A stretch of 64,000 nucleotides of DNA from positions 124,001 to 188,000 of the forward strand of contig NZ_JBDXXH010000009.1 in the NCBI RefSeq assembly GCF_040373385.1, written 5' to 3'. Numbering within the stretch: the first letter of the stretch is position 1; every line of letters starts with the position of its first letter. This DNA comes from Nitratidesulfovibrio sp. Its GTDB lineage: Bacteria > Desulfobacterota > Desulfovibrionia > Desulfovibrionales > Desulfovibrionaceae. The position numbers and the translations under genes were made by a program. The notes under the pieces were generated by a model. It ran no database searches and was not told where the DNA came from. It saw only the letters and a program-made list of their open reading frames with translations. Below, in pieces: positions 45,198 through 56,078 of the stretch.

Positions 45198-46829
45198 CTA
45201 CGCCACCGGCGGGGTATCGGGCACCGTGTGGCGCGCGGTAAGCCCCCGCAGTTCGTCCAGCCGGTTGGCAAAGCGGTAGTAGAACTTCACGTCGTTGCCC
45301 AGCACGTTGCCCATGCGGCCGACATGCACGTTGCCGATGCCCACTCCCGACATCTGGTGGTGTACGCAGGAGACAAGGCCGCAGTACATCACCTCGAAGC
45401 CGTGCAGACACAGGTCCATATCGTGGGCAATGTCGTCCATCTGCGAGGGCGAGAAGCGGATGTCGAAGTCGCGCACTGCATCCAGCGCGGCGCGGGTGAA
45501 CACGTGGCAGCAGCCCATGACATTGGCCGTGGACCGGACGTAGTCGTAGAACCCGCCGTCGTAATTGAAGTTGGGCGCGCCCAGGCTGATGCGCAAAAGC
45601 CCCGGCTGTGCCACGGACACGGTGCGGTACAGGTACTGCAACCGGCGCGGCGCGCCGGGAAAGATCGCCTTGGCACCGACCACCCCTGCTCGCGGGTTGG
45701 CGCGCAGTACGGAAACCAGGGTGGACAGCCAGTTGGCGGGCACCTCCACGTCGTCATCCAGAAAGGCCACGAAGGCCGCCTCGCGCCCGCGCGGGGTGTG
45801 CAGCAGCCAGTTGCGCGCCGCCGGAGCCCCCACGTTGACGGGCAACTCGATGATCTTCATGCGCCCGCCGAACAGGCTGGCGTTCAGCGCTGCCGCCATT
45901 TCCGCAGAGCCGTCGGTGCAGCCGTTCAGCAGCAGGGTGATGGATGCCCCGCCCGTGTCCGACGCCGCCAGTGAGCGCAGGGTCTGTTCCAGCAGGTCGC
46001 GCTTGTTCCAGGAGTACAGAAAGACGGCCACGGGGCCGACGGCTGAGCCCAGGGCGTCCGGCGGGGTGACGAACGGTTGCTCCAGTTCTCGCAGGCGCAA
46101 GGCTACGGGAATCTGCGTGGGGTCCAGCCGCAGGGACGTGCTGTAGAAATTCATGCCCGCCGCCCGGTCGCCGGTGCGTACGGCCAGTTCCGCCGCGCAG
46201 TTCAGCCAGCCGGGGTCGTCCGCGCCGACGGCATGCGTGTGGTTTCGCAGTTCCAGCGCCGTGGCGTCGTTGCCGTGCAGCATGCACGCCCGAAAGCGCT
46301 CCCGCTCCAGCAGGCCGCGCAGCAGGGGCGGGCAGCGCAGCCCCTCGTACCAGCCGTCACCGGGCATGAGCGCCAGTTGCAGGTCCAGATGCAGCAGCCG
46401 TTCGGCCATGTCCACGGAAAACGGCATTTCGCGGAACAGGCGCAACAGCATGTCGCGCGCTTCTTCCGGCGGTTGATTGGCGGTCTGCTCCACCCGATGG
46501 TGCAGGGCTTCGGGGGTGCGCACCTTGGCCAGGGCCCGATGCAGCGGGGTGTCTTCCGGCGTGCCGTTCACGCGGGCGGCCAGTGTCACGGCCTGCTCGT
46601 CAAAGGGCCGCAACCGGGCAAAGGTGCGCACCAGCCAGCGCAGCCAGTCCATCTGGCGGGACGTGCTCAGGCCGCCGGGTTCGGCTGCCAGCCGGTTCAG
46701 GTAGCTGACGCAAACCGGCGCATCGAGCAGAAAATTGCCCAGGTGATTGCGCAGGTGGTCGATGACGTCGTCAATGGTTAGGGCTTCCAGTTCCGTCTGA
46801 AGGCCGGGGGCGAGGTACTGGTAGTGCAT
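45198..46829 (-). CDS. Glycosyltransferase family 2 protein with long N-terminal domain
   Basis: A 543-residue soluble protein. The first 260 residues are helical and TPR-like (repeated R-x-L-x-x-L spacing), with no TM. The GT-A domain begins near 270 (VAVFLYSWNKRDLLEQTLRSL), has the metal/nucleotide-binding FLDDDVEV near 355-362, and a later aromatic acceptor region (HDMDLCLHGFEVMYCG). It transfers a sugar from a nucleotide donor to an unknown acceptor, perhaps in a surface glycan. The start is uncertain: ATG 46829 and ATG 46868 both lack a good ribosome-binding site. Convergent with the hesA-like gene. Just upstream, a 12-bp sequence is directly repeated at 46959 and 46980. Confidence 0.78.
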   Translation of the reverse strand: MHYQYLAPGLQTELEALTIDDVIDHLRNHLGNFLLDAPVCVSYLNRLAAEPGGLSTSRQMDWLRWLVRTFARLRPFDEQAVTLAARVNGTPEDTPLHRALAKVRTPEALHHRVEQTANQPPEEARDMLLRLFREMPFSVDMAERLLHLDLQLALMPGDGWYEGLRCPPLLRGLLERERFRACMLHGNDATALELRNHTHAVGADDPGWLNCAAELAVRTGDRAAGMNFYSTSLRLDPTQIPVALRLRELEQPFVTPPDALGSAVGPVAVFLYSWNKRDLLEQTLRSLAASDTGGASITLLLNGCTDGSAEMAAALNASLFGGRMKIIELPVNVGAPAARNWLLHTPRGREAAFVAFLDDDVEVPANWLSTLVSVLRANPRAGVVGAKAIFPGAPRRLQYLYRTVSVAQPGLLRISLGAPNFNYDGGFYDYVRSTANVMGCCHVFTRAALDAVRDFDIRFSPSQMDDIAHDMDLCLHGFEVMYCGLVSCVHHQMSGVGIGNVHVGRMGNVLGNDVKFYYRFANRLDELRGLTARHTVPDTPPVA

Positions 46830-47003
46830 GGCGGCTCGTGGCGTGGAGTTGCGGGTGTGCGAAACCATGCTGCGGCAGGTGCCATGCCGACGGAGTGCGG
46901 AGGAGCGTGTAGGGGCACCGTGAACGCGAACATGGGGAACAGCCGGGACAATCCCGGCGTGCCTCGTCGTGAACTCGGTGTGCCTCGTCGTAACGGTTTG
47001 CGG

Positions 47004-47243
47004 TCAGCGCCCTCCCTTGTGTTTGCGTTGGCGTACCACGCCCCACACCTTGGCCCATTCCTGCTCGTAGGTGGAGCGGGCGGCTTCTTCGGCCTGCTCG
47101 CAGGCGGTGCGGGCGGCGTGCTTCGCGCCGTGGCCTTCCGGGGCGGCACAGCCCGGTTCGTCGCGGCAGGTGTCGGCCAGACGCGCCATGGCCTCGTCCA
47201 TCTGCCGTTCCAGCATTGCCAGGTATCCAGCCTCGTCTTCCAT
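47004..47243 (-). CDS. Small charged hypothetical protein
   Basis: A 79-residue, highly charged, probably helical protein (MEDEAGYLAMLERQMDEAM..., ending KHKGGR). Three cysteines lie in the middle (TCRDEPGCAAP, ACEQ). GGAGGTACC immediately before ATG 47243 is an excellent ribosome-binding site. No family recognised. Confidence 0.6.
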   Translation of the reverse strand: MEDEAGYLAMLERQMDEAMARLADTCRDEPGCAAPEGHGAKHAARTACEQAEEAARSTYEQEWAKVWGVVRQRKHKGGR

Positions 47244-47692
47244 GGTACCTCCTGGGCCGCCGTGCGGCAGTCCCCATGGCGGCGTTCCGGTGGACCGGGC
47301 GAACGGGTGGGGCCCAGTCCGGAACGGTCATGCCGGGACGCAGGTTGCGCCCGCCAACGGCAATACCAACAGAGTCTCGCGGAAGGCGTCCTCCCCCCAG
47401 AAGCGATCTTCTGAAGCGCCCCCGGAGCGTTGCCGAACGCGCTCCCAGCAGCACGCACGGCAGTTCTCCATGTCCCTGCATACGCATATCAGACGGTTCC
47501 GTCCACGCGGCGGAGGGTTCATTCCGGGGGGCGCACGGTAGTGCGTGTGGTCATGCAGGAGCAGGCAAGGCGTGGCGCGGGCTGCGGGCAGGGCGCAGGG
47601 CGAGGCAAGGAGGTGCGAAAATTATCACGCCCGGTGGGGGACAGCGCAAGATTCGGATGGAAAAGCGCACGCGGCGGAACTATGTTGCCGTC
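47244..47692. other. Intergenic gap before Ada-like gene
   Basis: No supported gene. A small perfect hairpin CAGAAG-CGAT-CTTCTG lies at 47398-47413. Nothing else was seen. Confidence 0.4.
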
Positions 47693-48613
47693 ATGGACAC
47701 GACTACCTGCCATACCGCCGCTGATGCGGTGACCGCTGCGCCTGGCGCGTCAGCTGTGTCTGGCGAGGCCCGCCGGCCCGACGACCCGCGTCTGGCCTTG
47801 GTCCGGGCCGCTTGCGCCACCCTGCGCGAGCGTGCCGAGCCAGTCCCCCTGGCGGAGCTGGCTGCGGCGGCGGGCCTGAGCCCCAGCCATTTCCAGCGGG
47901 TGTTTACCCGGTTGGTGGGGGTATCGCCGCGCGCCTACCAGCAGGCCTGCCGCGAACAGCGCCTGCGTGGCGCGCTGGAGCGTGGCGTGCCCGTGGCCGA
48001 GGCCATCTACGAGGCCGGGTTCGGCTCGCCGAGCCGGGTCTACGAGGATGCCCACGGCATGCTGGGCATGACCCCGGCCCGCTACCGCAAGGGCGCACCC
48101 GGTCAGCAATTGGCCGTGGCCGCCGCGCACACGTCGCTGGGCTGGCTGGTCATGGCCGCCACGCCGGATGGCGTGTGCGCCATCGACATCGGCGATGATC
48201 GAGAGGCCCTGCTTTCCGGCCTGCAACGCCGTTTCCCCCGCGCCGAACTGCACACCCCCAGCGATGCGGTGCGGCAGTGGCTGGGCGCGGTGGTCGCCTT
48301 TGTCGAGCACGGCGGCGCGCATCCCGCGCTGCCGCTGGACGTGCGGGGTACCGCTTTTCAGCACGCGGTGTGGAGTGCCCTGCGCGAACTGCCCCCCGGC
48401 GACACCCTGGCCTACGCCCAGCTTGCCGCCCGCATCGGCAGGCCCAGTGCCGTACGCGCCGTGGCTGCCGCCTGCGCCCGCAACCCCGTGGCCGTGGTGG
48501 TGCCTTGCCACCGCGTGCTGGGCCGCGACGGCGCGCTCACCGGCTACCGCTGGGGGTTGGATCGAAAAGCCGAACTGCTGCGCCGCGAAGCCGCCCGAAT
48601 GCCCATCGGGTGA
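47693..48613 (+). CDS. Ada-like protein: AraC helix-turn-helix + O6-alkylguanine-DNA methyltransferase
   Basis: A 306-residue protein. After a 20-residue Thr/Ala-rich start comes an AraC-type DNA-binding domain (about 30-125, LAELAAAAGLSPSHFQRVFTRLVGVSPRAY). Residues 140-300 are an O6-alkylguanine transferase with the acceptor cysteine in VVPCHRVLG (about residue 271). The N-terminal zinc/methylphosphotriester domain of E. coli Ada is absent. So it can repair O6-methylguanine and bind DNA, but its signalling cysteine is missing. Start is uncertain (ATG 47693 or 47657). No alkylation-repair operon is attached. Confidence 0.87.
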   Translation: MDTTTCHTAADAVTAAPGASAVSGEARRPDDPRLALVRAACATLRERAEPVPLAELAAAAGLSPSHFQRVFTRLVGVSPRAYQQACREQRLRGALERGVPVAEAIYEAGFGSPSRVYEDAHGMLGMTPARYRKGAPGQQLAVAAAHTSLGWLVMAATPDGVCAIDIGDDREALLSGLQRRFPRAELHTPSDAVRQWLGAVVAFVEHGGAHPALPLDVRGTAFQHAVWSALRELPPGDTLAYAQLAARIGRPSAVRAVAAACARNPVAVVVPCHRVLGRDGALTGYRWGLDRKAELLRREAARMPIG

Positions 48614-48949
48614 GGGTGGTGCCCCGTCCTCCTGCCGTCCCTCGGCCTGGTGTGCCCCGTCTCCGTTGTTCGCTATCCATCGGTTGAACATGAGGCAGGC
48701 CACGAGGCGGACTGGGGCGGTACGGGATGGAAACGGCAGCGTCATCGGCCTGCCCGCCGCATGCGCAGGCAAGGCCCGGCGACGACGACGTGGAAGGCGC
48801 ACGCCCGCCCCACTCAGCCCCCGGACATTGCCCAATATCGCCATTTCCGGCAGCTCCGGCAGGCGCAGTGCGCGCCGGAGTGCAGCCCCTCCGCCGCGTT
48901 CGTTCGCTCGATCGGGGATGGGGGCACATATCTTTCATCGGGAGGAACC
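48614..48949. other. Intergenic gap before DMT permease gene
   Basis: No supported gene, repeat or clear promoter was seen. The last bases hold GGAGGAACC, the ribosome-binding site of the permease. Confidence 0.4.
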
Positions 48950-49849
48950 ATGCGTCCCGTCGATCTGCTTCGCCTGTTGCTGCTGGCCGCCATCTGGGGC
49001 TCATCGTTCCTGTTCATGCGGCTGGTGGCCCCGGCGCTGGGGCCGCTGCTGACCGCCGAACTGCGCGTGCTGCTGGCGGGCCTGACCCTGTTCGCCTGGT
49101 TCCGCGCCGTGGGCATGGATATGGGGCTGCGCGCCAACTGGCGCTTTTTCGTCATCGTGGGCACGGTGAATTCCGGCGTGCCCTTTGCCCTGTTCGCCTA
49201 TGCCGCGTTGCACATTCCGGCGGCGTATTCCGCCGTGCTCAATGCCACGGCGCCGTTGTTCGGGGTGATCTGCGCGGCGGTGTGGCTGTGCGAGCGCGTC
49301 ACCCCGGCCCGCGTGGCCGGGCTGGCGCTGGGCATCACCGGGGTGGCCGTAATGGTGGGGGTGGGGCCGGTGCAGCCAACCCCGCAAATGCTGCTGGCTG
49401 TGGGGGCCGGGCTGGCCGCGCCACTGTGCTACGGACTGGCCGCCACGTACATCAAGCTGCACGGCGCGGGCATCCGCCCCGGTGCGGTGGCGGCGGGCAG
49501 CCAACTGGGCGCGGCGTTGACCCTGCTGCCCGCGCTGCCCCTGTGGCCCGCGCCCGCCCTGCACAATCCCGCTCTGCTCACCCCGCTGGTGCTGGCGTGC
49601 ATCGTCACCCTGGCCCTGGTCTGCGGGGCCGTGGCCTATCTGCTGTACTTCCGGCTGGTGGAGGATGCCGGCCCGGCCCGCGCGCTTGCCGTCACCCTGC
49701 TCATACCCGTGTTCGGCATGGGCTGGGGCGCGTTGTTCCTTGGCGAGCGCATCACCCCGGCCATGGCTGCCGGGGCCGCGTGCATCGTGGTGGGCCTTGT
49801 GCTGCTGCTGGACCTGCGCCAGTTGTTCCGGGGGCGAGTACCGGGATAG
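48950..49849 (+). CDS. DMT-superfamily permease (EamA-type)
   Basis: A 299-residue polytopic protein with ten TMs in two EamA halves: LLLLAAIWGSSFLFMRLVAPALGP (first helix) and GLAAPLCYGLAATYIKLHG (start of second half). GGAGGAACC lies directly before ATG 48950. Likely a metabolite exporter; substrate unknown. A perfect bidirectional-looking hairpin follows, shared with the convergent reductase gene. Confidence 0.87.
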   Translation: MRPVDLLRLLLLAAIWGSSFLFMRLVAPALGPLLTAELRVLLAGLTLFAWFRAVGMDMGLRANWRFFVIVGTVNSGVPFALFAYAALHIPAAYSAVLNATAPLFGVICAAVWLCERVTPARVAGLALGITGVAVMVGVGPVQPTPQMLLAVGAGLAAPLCYGLAATYIKLHGAGIRPGAVAAGSQLGAALTLLPALPLWPAPALHNPALLTPLVLACIVTLALVCGAVAYLLYFRLVEDAGPARALAVTLLIPVFGMGWGALFLGERITPAMAAGAACIVVGLVLLLDLRQLFRGRVPG

Positions 49850-49896
49850 GAAAAGCAGGAGGTCCCTCGTGGGATTTCCCCCTGCATGAAAAAATG

Positions 49897-49930
49897 ACGG
49901 CGGGCAGGAATCGTGTTTCCTGCCCGCCGT
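49897..49930. terminator. Bidirectional terminator between DMT permease and CoA-disulfide reductase
   Basis: A 14-bp perfect stem (49897-49910 with 49917-49930), 6-base loop. On the + side it is followed by ATTGTTTTG; on the - side by CATTTTTTCATG. Confidence 0.85.
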
Positions 49931-49991
49931 ATTGTTTTGCGGAATGGATGCGGAGGCTGGTGCGAGTCTTGGGTGCCCCGTATCCTGCGCG

Positions 49992-51704
49992 CTAGATATC
50001 CGCCCCGATCTTGTTCATGGCCACCATGCCGCCCTGCACGCTGACCGTATTGGTCATGCCTTCCTTGGCCAGCATGAGCTGGGCGTCGTAGGCGCGCAGG
50101 CCGGTGTTGCACACCAGCACCACGGTGCGGTCGGTGGGCACTTCGCCCAGGCGGTCGTGGATCTGTTCTTCGGGGATGTTTTTCCAGTGGTCGGGGTACT
50201 TTTCCATGAACGGCACGGCATTGCCCGAAAGGCGGGTGTCGATGAAACACACCGTGTCGTTGGTGTCGCGCTCGTTCCACAGCCGTTCGAACTCTTCGGG
50301 GTCGATGACCCTGGCGCGGCCTTCCAGAATGTTTTCGGCCACGTTGCCCACCACGTTCAGGATGTCCATGGCCGAGGCGAACGGCGGCGAGTACACGATT
50401 TCGGCGTTGCTGATGTCCTCGATGGTCGGCTTGTCGGCCAGCATGGTGGCCACGGCATTGATGCGCGCGGTCAGCGCGTCGCCCAGGGTGGATACGCCCT
50501 GGATGCCCAGCACCCGGCGGGTGGCCTTTTCCACCACCAGTTCCAGCGACATGATGGTTTTTTCGGGGAAGAAGTGCGCGCGGTCGAACTGCTCCACGTG
50601 CACGTTGATGGCGTCATAGCCTTCGCGCAGGGCGGTTTCGATGGTCAGGCCCGCGCCGCAGGCCGAGATTTCGAACAGCTTGACCACCCAGCTGCCCACC
50701 GCGCCGGGGAAGGTAGCGTTGCCGCCAGCCAGGTTGGTGCCCACCACGCGGCCCTGGCGGTTGGCCATGGACCCCAGCGGGAAGAAGCCGGGCTTGCCGG
50801 TGACCAGGTTGGGGATGGTCACGCAGTCGCCGCCGGAATAGATGTCCGGATCGCTGGTCTGCATGCGGTCGTTGACGATGAGCGCGCCGCGCGGGTCGGT
50901 ATCCAGCCCCGCCGCCTTGGCGATGGCCGTATTGGGCGACACCCCGGCGGCCATGATCACCAGTTCCGCATCTATGGTGCGCTTGTCGGTCACCACGCGG
51001 GCCACGGTGCCGTCCTCACCTTCCAGCCGCACCACCTTTTCGCCCGTCAGCACGGTGACGCCGTTCTTTTCCAGGTCGTGGCGCACCATGCGGGTGAGGG
51101 TGGAGGACAGAAAGCCCGGCATGAGCCGGTCGGCCAGTTCCACCACGGTGACGCCGATGCCCCACATGTCGGCAAGGGCCACGGCCATTTCAAGGCCGAT
51201 GAACCCGCCGCCCACGATCACCGCGTTGCTCACCGTGCCCGCGGCCATGGCATTGCGGATCAGTTCGGCTTCTTCCAGGTTGGTGGCGGCGGTAACCCCC
51301 CCAAGGTCCAGCCCTTCAACGGGCGGCCTGTTGGCCCGGCTGCCCAGCGCCAGCACCAGCTTGTCATAGGAAAGGGTCTGCTGCTCGCCCGTGCGCAGGT
51401 GTTCCACCTGCACGGTCTTGGCCGCGCGGTCGATGGACACGGCGCGGGTTTCGGTCAGCACGTCCACGCCCTTGTTGATGCGGAAGAAGTCGGGGTCGCG
51501 CACCACGTTGTAGGGGGTGGCTTGCAGCGCGTCGATGTTGTTGACCTCGCCCGAGACGAAATAGGGAATGCCGCAACCGCCGTAGGAAATGCGCGGCGAC
51601 TGGTCGATCATGGTGACCCTGGCGTCGGGTTCGAGGCGCTTGAACCGGCAGGCGGCCTTGGGGCCAAGGGCAACGGCCCCGATGACGACGACGTGCTTGG
51701 ACAT
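49992..51704 (-). CDS. CoA-disulfide / CoA-persulfide reductase with C-terminal rhodanese domain
   Basis: A 570-residue flavoprotein. FAD-binding N-terminus, redox-active Cys44 in SYGGCGIPYF, NAD(P) loop VIVGGGFIGLEMA, FAD-binding YSGGDCV. Residues about 450-570 are a rhodanese domain with active-site VLVCNTGLR. The single-cysteine CoA-disulfide reductase family, when fused to rhodanese, reduces CoA-persulfide or polysulfide and links to zero-valent sulfur metabolism. GGAGG lies seven bases before ATG 51704. The first glycine loop is GAVALG instead of the usual GxGxxG. Confidence 0.9.
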   Translation of the reverse strand: MSKHVVVIGAVALGPKAACRFKRLEPDARVTMIDQSPRISYGGCGIPYFVSGEVNNIDALQATPYNVVRDPDFFRINKGVDVLTETRAVSIDRAAKTVQVEHLRTGEQQTLSYDKLVLALGSRANRPPVEGLDLGGVTAATNLEEAELIRNAMAAGTVSNAVIVGGGFIGLEMAVALADMWGIGVTVVELADRLMPGFLSSTLTRMVRHDLEKNGVTVLTGEKVVRLEGEDGTVARVVTDKRTIDAELVIMAAGVSPNTAIAKAAGLDTDPRGALIVNDRMQTSDPDIYSGGDCVTIPNLVTGKPGFFPLGSMANRQGRVVGTNLAGGNATFPGAVGSWVVKLFEISACGAGLTIETALREGYDAINVHVEQFDRAHFFPEKTIMSLELVVEKATRRVLGIQGVSTLGDALTARINAVATMLADKPTIEDISNAEIVYSPPFASAMDILNVVGNVAENILEGRARVIDPEEFERLWNERDTNDTVCFIDTRLSGNAVPFMEKYPDHWKNIPEEQIHDRLGEVPTDRTVVLVCNTGLRAYDAQLMLAKEGMTNTVSVQGGMVAMNKIGADI

Positions 51705-52977
51705 GCTGAAACCTCCGTGGGCTGCGCGCGGATGACGGCGCGGGGTGCGGCGCGCGGCATGGGGTCGCGCGTCTGTTCGGGCTTGCGCGGGTGCGCCGGG
51801 GCTGGCCGAAGCAGGCGGCAGCGGCGGCGACGCGGTACGGAACGTCCGGAAGAGTCCGGGCCCGCAAGGGGGTGCACTGCCCCAGGCGCGGGCGGTCGTC
51901 AAGATGGCTGCGAGGAATCGACCATTTCCGGTGACGCCATGCAGCCAGGGTGACTTCGCAAAGTCGGAACGGCGGCACGAAATACCCCACGTGAGTGGGG
52001 TTATTGCCTACCGTCTGGGTATGATTTAGGCGCTTTCGCGTCGCGTGGCAAGGTCTGCGTGTGCTTACTGCACCCGGACGGCAAAGAAAAGTGCGGCAGG
52101 GCGGCGGCGGGCGATATTGCAAGGTCTGGGGCGGCGGGGGGCCGCATTGCCCGTGGGGAGTTGGTGAAACGGCAGGGAATCGGGGGGGGGAAAAGGCATG
52201 AGGGGCGGTGAACAACAGCGGTTGGCGGGTGCGGTGGCCGGAAAACGGCAAAAGGAAAGGCGTGCCGCTCCGGATATCCGGGAGATTCCGCGCTCTGCGC
52301 CGGGATCTCTGCTGCACGCCTGTTAGGGATTATCTTCCGTGTCCCTATTCATTGGGGGCAACTCGCTTTGCCGTTATGGGGGTAAATCTCTGCCAGAACA
52401 GTCCTCCGATGGCGTTCTCCGCTTGCTCACCTTAGCCGCGTTCCGTGCGTCGTGCCGTGGCTCGGCCGGGCTCCGTCTGCGGTCGTCGCAGACTGCGAGC
52501 GCTCTGTGCACCTGTTGCGGACCTCGCGACGCCCTCGGCGCCGCTGCATACTCCGGCGGGATACCGTCCCACTGGCTAGGACGATGTCTTTCGCCGGTGA
52601 TTAAACCCTAGCCCCCGGCGTGTCGGCTGTAAAGGGGGTGTGGCGTTGCGGCGGCAATGTTGCAACATGGGCGTGACGCAGCTTCTCGTTACGCAACATG
52701 GTGCATCCATTGGTGGAGTTGGATATGCGCATGCGTTCATGTTGCAGTGCTGTCGTGCTGTGTTTGTAATGCGCTGCAAGAAAAGGATATTTTTTTGCAA
52801 AAAACATGTGCAATGAGCGCGGGGTGTTGGGTACCGTGTGGTGGTAGTGCCCCGTCACATGGAATTGTGCGCCCGCACGATGCAGGGCCGTGCCGCATGC
52901 GGCGCGAGCCACCGTGGGGAGCCCCGCCGCGCACGTGTGGGGTGGGACGGGGCGGCGGCCACGCGGCGCGCCGCCCG
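51705..52977. other. 1.27 kb gene-poor region upstream of the reductase gene
   Basis: No gene could be supported. Seen in it: two operator-like inverted repeats at 51982-52021 (separate entry); TAGGGA/TCCCTA around a short loop near 52323; a 7-bp hairpin GTCTGCG-GTCGT-CGCAGAC near 52475; mutually exclusive stems GGCTAGG/CCTAGCC (52574-52613) and CGCCGG/CCGGCG (52592-52620); a lower-GC stretch (52640-52830) with repeated GCAACATG, including the palindrome ATGTTGCAACAT; and an 8-bp stem GGGCGGCG/CGCCGCCC just after hflX. Confidence 0.45.
51982..52021. promoter_or_regulatory. Two G/C-tract inverted repeats (CsoR/CstR-type operator shape)
   Basis: Site 1: ATACCCCAC-GTGA-GTGGGGTtAT (51982-52004). 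Site 2: TACC-GTCT-GGGTA (52009-52021). Both have the TACCC...GGGTA shape used by CsoR-family repressors, whose CstR branch senses persulfides. They lie about 280-320 bases upstream of the CoA-persulfide reductase start. No CsoR-family gene is in the window. Confidence 0.4.
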
Positions 52978-54897
<1,920 letters not shown>

Positions 54898-55130
54898 GGG
54901 AGTGCTCCTGCGCTGGCGGAATGCAATGTGGTGCGCGCGGTCGGCTGACCGGCGCGAAAGAACATCATACGCGGAAGAGGCGGCGCGGGGAAGCGGGGCA
55001 GGGAGGTAACGGGCGCTTCCCGCCGGGAGGCGCGCCGTATCGGCCCGACTGCCCGACTGCTGCACTGGCCCCGAGTTGTGCGGACTGGTGCGGACTGGCG
55101 GCCCCGGTATGGGATGTGGGGGCGTCATGC

Positions 55131-55159
55131 AAAACCGGGCGCCCTTGCGGACGCCCGGT
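55131..55159 (-). terminator. Terminator of the PurH N-half gene
   Basis: An 8-bp perfect stem (55134-55141 with 55152-55159) with a 10-base loop. Read leftward it is followed by TTTTGC. It lies 27 bases past the stop. Confidence 0.7.
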
Positions 55160-55185
55160 CGGCAGTCGAAACGGAGTCCTCGGCC

Positions 55186-55785
55186 CTATCTTGCCGCTGC
55201 GGCCAGATAGTCGGCGATCATGCGGTCGTAGGCCGCCGTGGCGGCAAAGGTGAGCACCGACATCTCGCGCCGGAATTCCAGACCCACGCGCATGGAGTTG
55301 CCGCGCATCTCCTCCATGGCCCGCCCGTAGTACGCGGGCGACGGCAACACGAGGATGGAGTGGTAGTTCTTGGCCGCGGCGCGCAGCATGCACGGGCCGC
55401 CGATGTCGATTTCCTCCACGGCCTGCTTGAGGTCCAGCCCCTTGGCCGCGGCGGTGGCGAAGTCGTACAGGTTGACGCAGATCAGGTCGAACGGGGCAAT
55501 GCCCAGTTCACGCAGCGTGGCCACATGTTCCGGATTATCCTTGTCCGCCAGCACGCCGCCGTGGATGTGCGGGTGCAGCGTCTTTACCCGGCCCCCGAGA
55601 ATTTCGGGAAAGCCGGTCACGCGGCTGACGGGGGTGACCTTCAGCCCCGCCTCATCGAGCATGCGGCGCGTGCCGCCGGTGGAGACGAGTTCCACGCCGT
55701 TGCCCGCCAGAAAGGCCGCGAATTCGGCCAGGCCGCTCTTGTCCGTGGCGCTCATGAGCGCCCGTTTGATGGGCAGGAACTCCAT
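55186..55785 (-). CDS. Stand-alone IMP cyclohydrolase (PurH N-half)
   Basis: A 199-residue protein matching only the N-terminal MGS-like cyclohydrolase half of PurH: KRALMSATDKSGLAEFA, LVSTGGTRRML, RVTGFPEILGGRVKTLHPHIHGG and INLYDF-like VNLYDFATAA. It closes FAICAR to IMP. The transformylase half is a separate gene 5.5 kb away on the same strand. AAGGAG six bases before ATG 55785. Confidence 0.92.
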   Translation of the reverse strand: MEFLPIKRALMSATDKSGLAEFAAFLAGNGVELVSTGGTRRMLDEAGLKVTPVSRVTGFPEILGGRVKTLHPHIHGGVLADKDNPEHVATLRELGIAPFDLICVNLYDFATAAAKGLDLKQAVEEIDIGGPCMLRAAAKNYHSILVLPSPAYYGRAMEEMRGNSMRVGLEFRREMSVLTFAATAAYDRMIADYLAAAAR

Positions 55786-55948
55786 GCGTTCTCCTTGTCG
55801 CGGAATCTCGTAAACGTTCACTTGCCAGTGCCAGAAGAAGCCCGCCAGCGCAAGGGCGTGAGGCGCGTGCGCCACGTTGCGGGCTGCCGGAACCGTGGGA
55901 TCGCGGGAGGGGGGGTAACGGAGGGGACGGGAGGACATGGCACGGGGA

Positions 55949-55976
55949 GGCAACCGCAATGCGCATTGCGGTTGCC
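55949..55976. promoter_or_regulatory. Perfect 28-bp palindrome upstream of PurH N-half gene
   Basis: GGCAACCGCAATGC joined directly to its exact reverse complement, without spacer. It lies 164 bases before the IMP cyclohydrolase start, between it and the thrC terminator. A dimeric or tetrameric regulator site is the simplest reading. Confidence 0.6.
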
Positions 55977-55993
55977 CGGCGCAGGAATGAAAA

Positions 55994-56024
55994 CGCGGCG
56001 CACGGAGTTCTTCCGTGCGCCGCG
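55994..56024 (-). terminator. Terminator of thrC
   Basis: A 13-bp perfect stem (55994-56006 with 56012-56024), 5-base loop. Read leftward it is followed by TTTTCATTCC. Confidence 0.85.
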
Positions 56025-56078
56025 TGGTTTGCGCGGATGTGCTGGGAACCGGCGGGGCACGTGCCCCGGAATGCGACG

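Noticed and set aside
51705..51902. N-terminal extension of the CoA-disulfide reductase
   Set aside because: GGAGG directly before ATG 51704 and the start of the flavin-binding fold there make the longer Pro/Arg-rich version unlikely.
52570..52625. Known riboswitch or housekeeping RNA (cobalamin, c-di-GMP, SRP, RNase P, tmRNA)
   Set aside because: I compared the remembered core motifs of these RNAs with both strands and none fitted; only generic stems remain.
52576..52813. Two overlapping small frames (about 70 codons each) in the lower-GC part before hflX
   Set aside because: Neither has a good ribosome-binding site or recognisable sequence, and they compete in different frames; kept only as part of the unexplained region.
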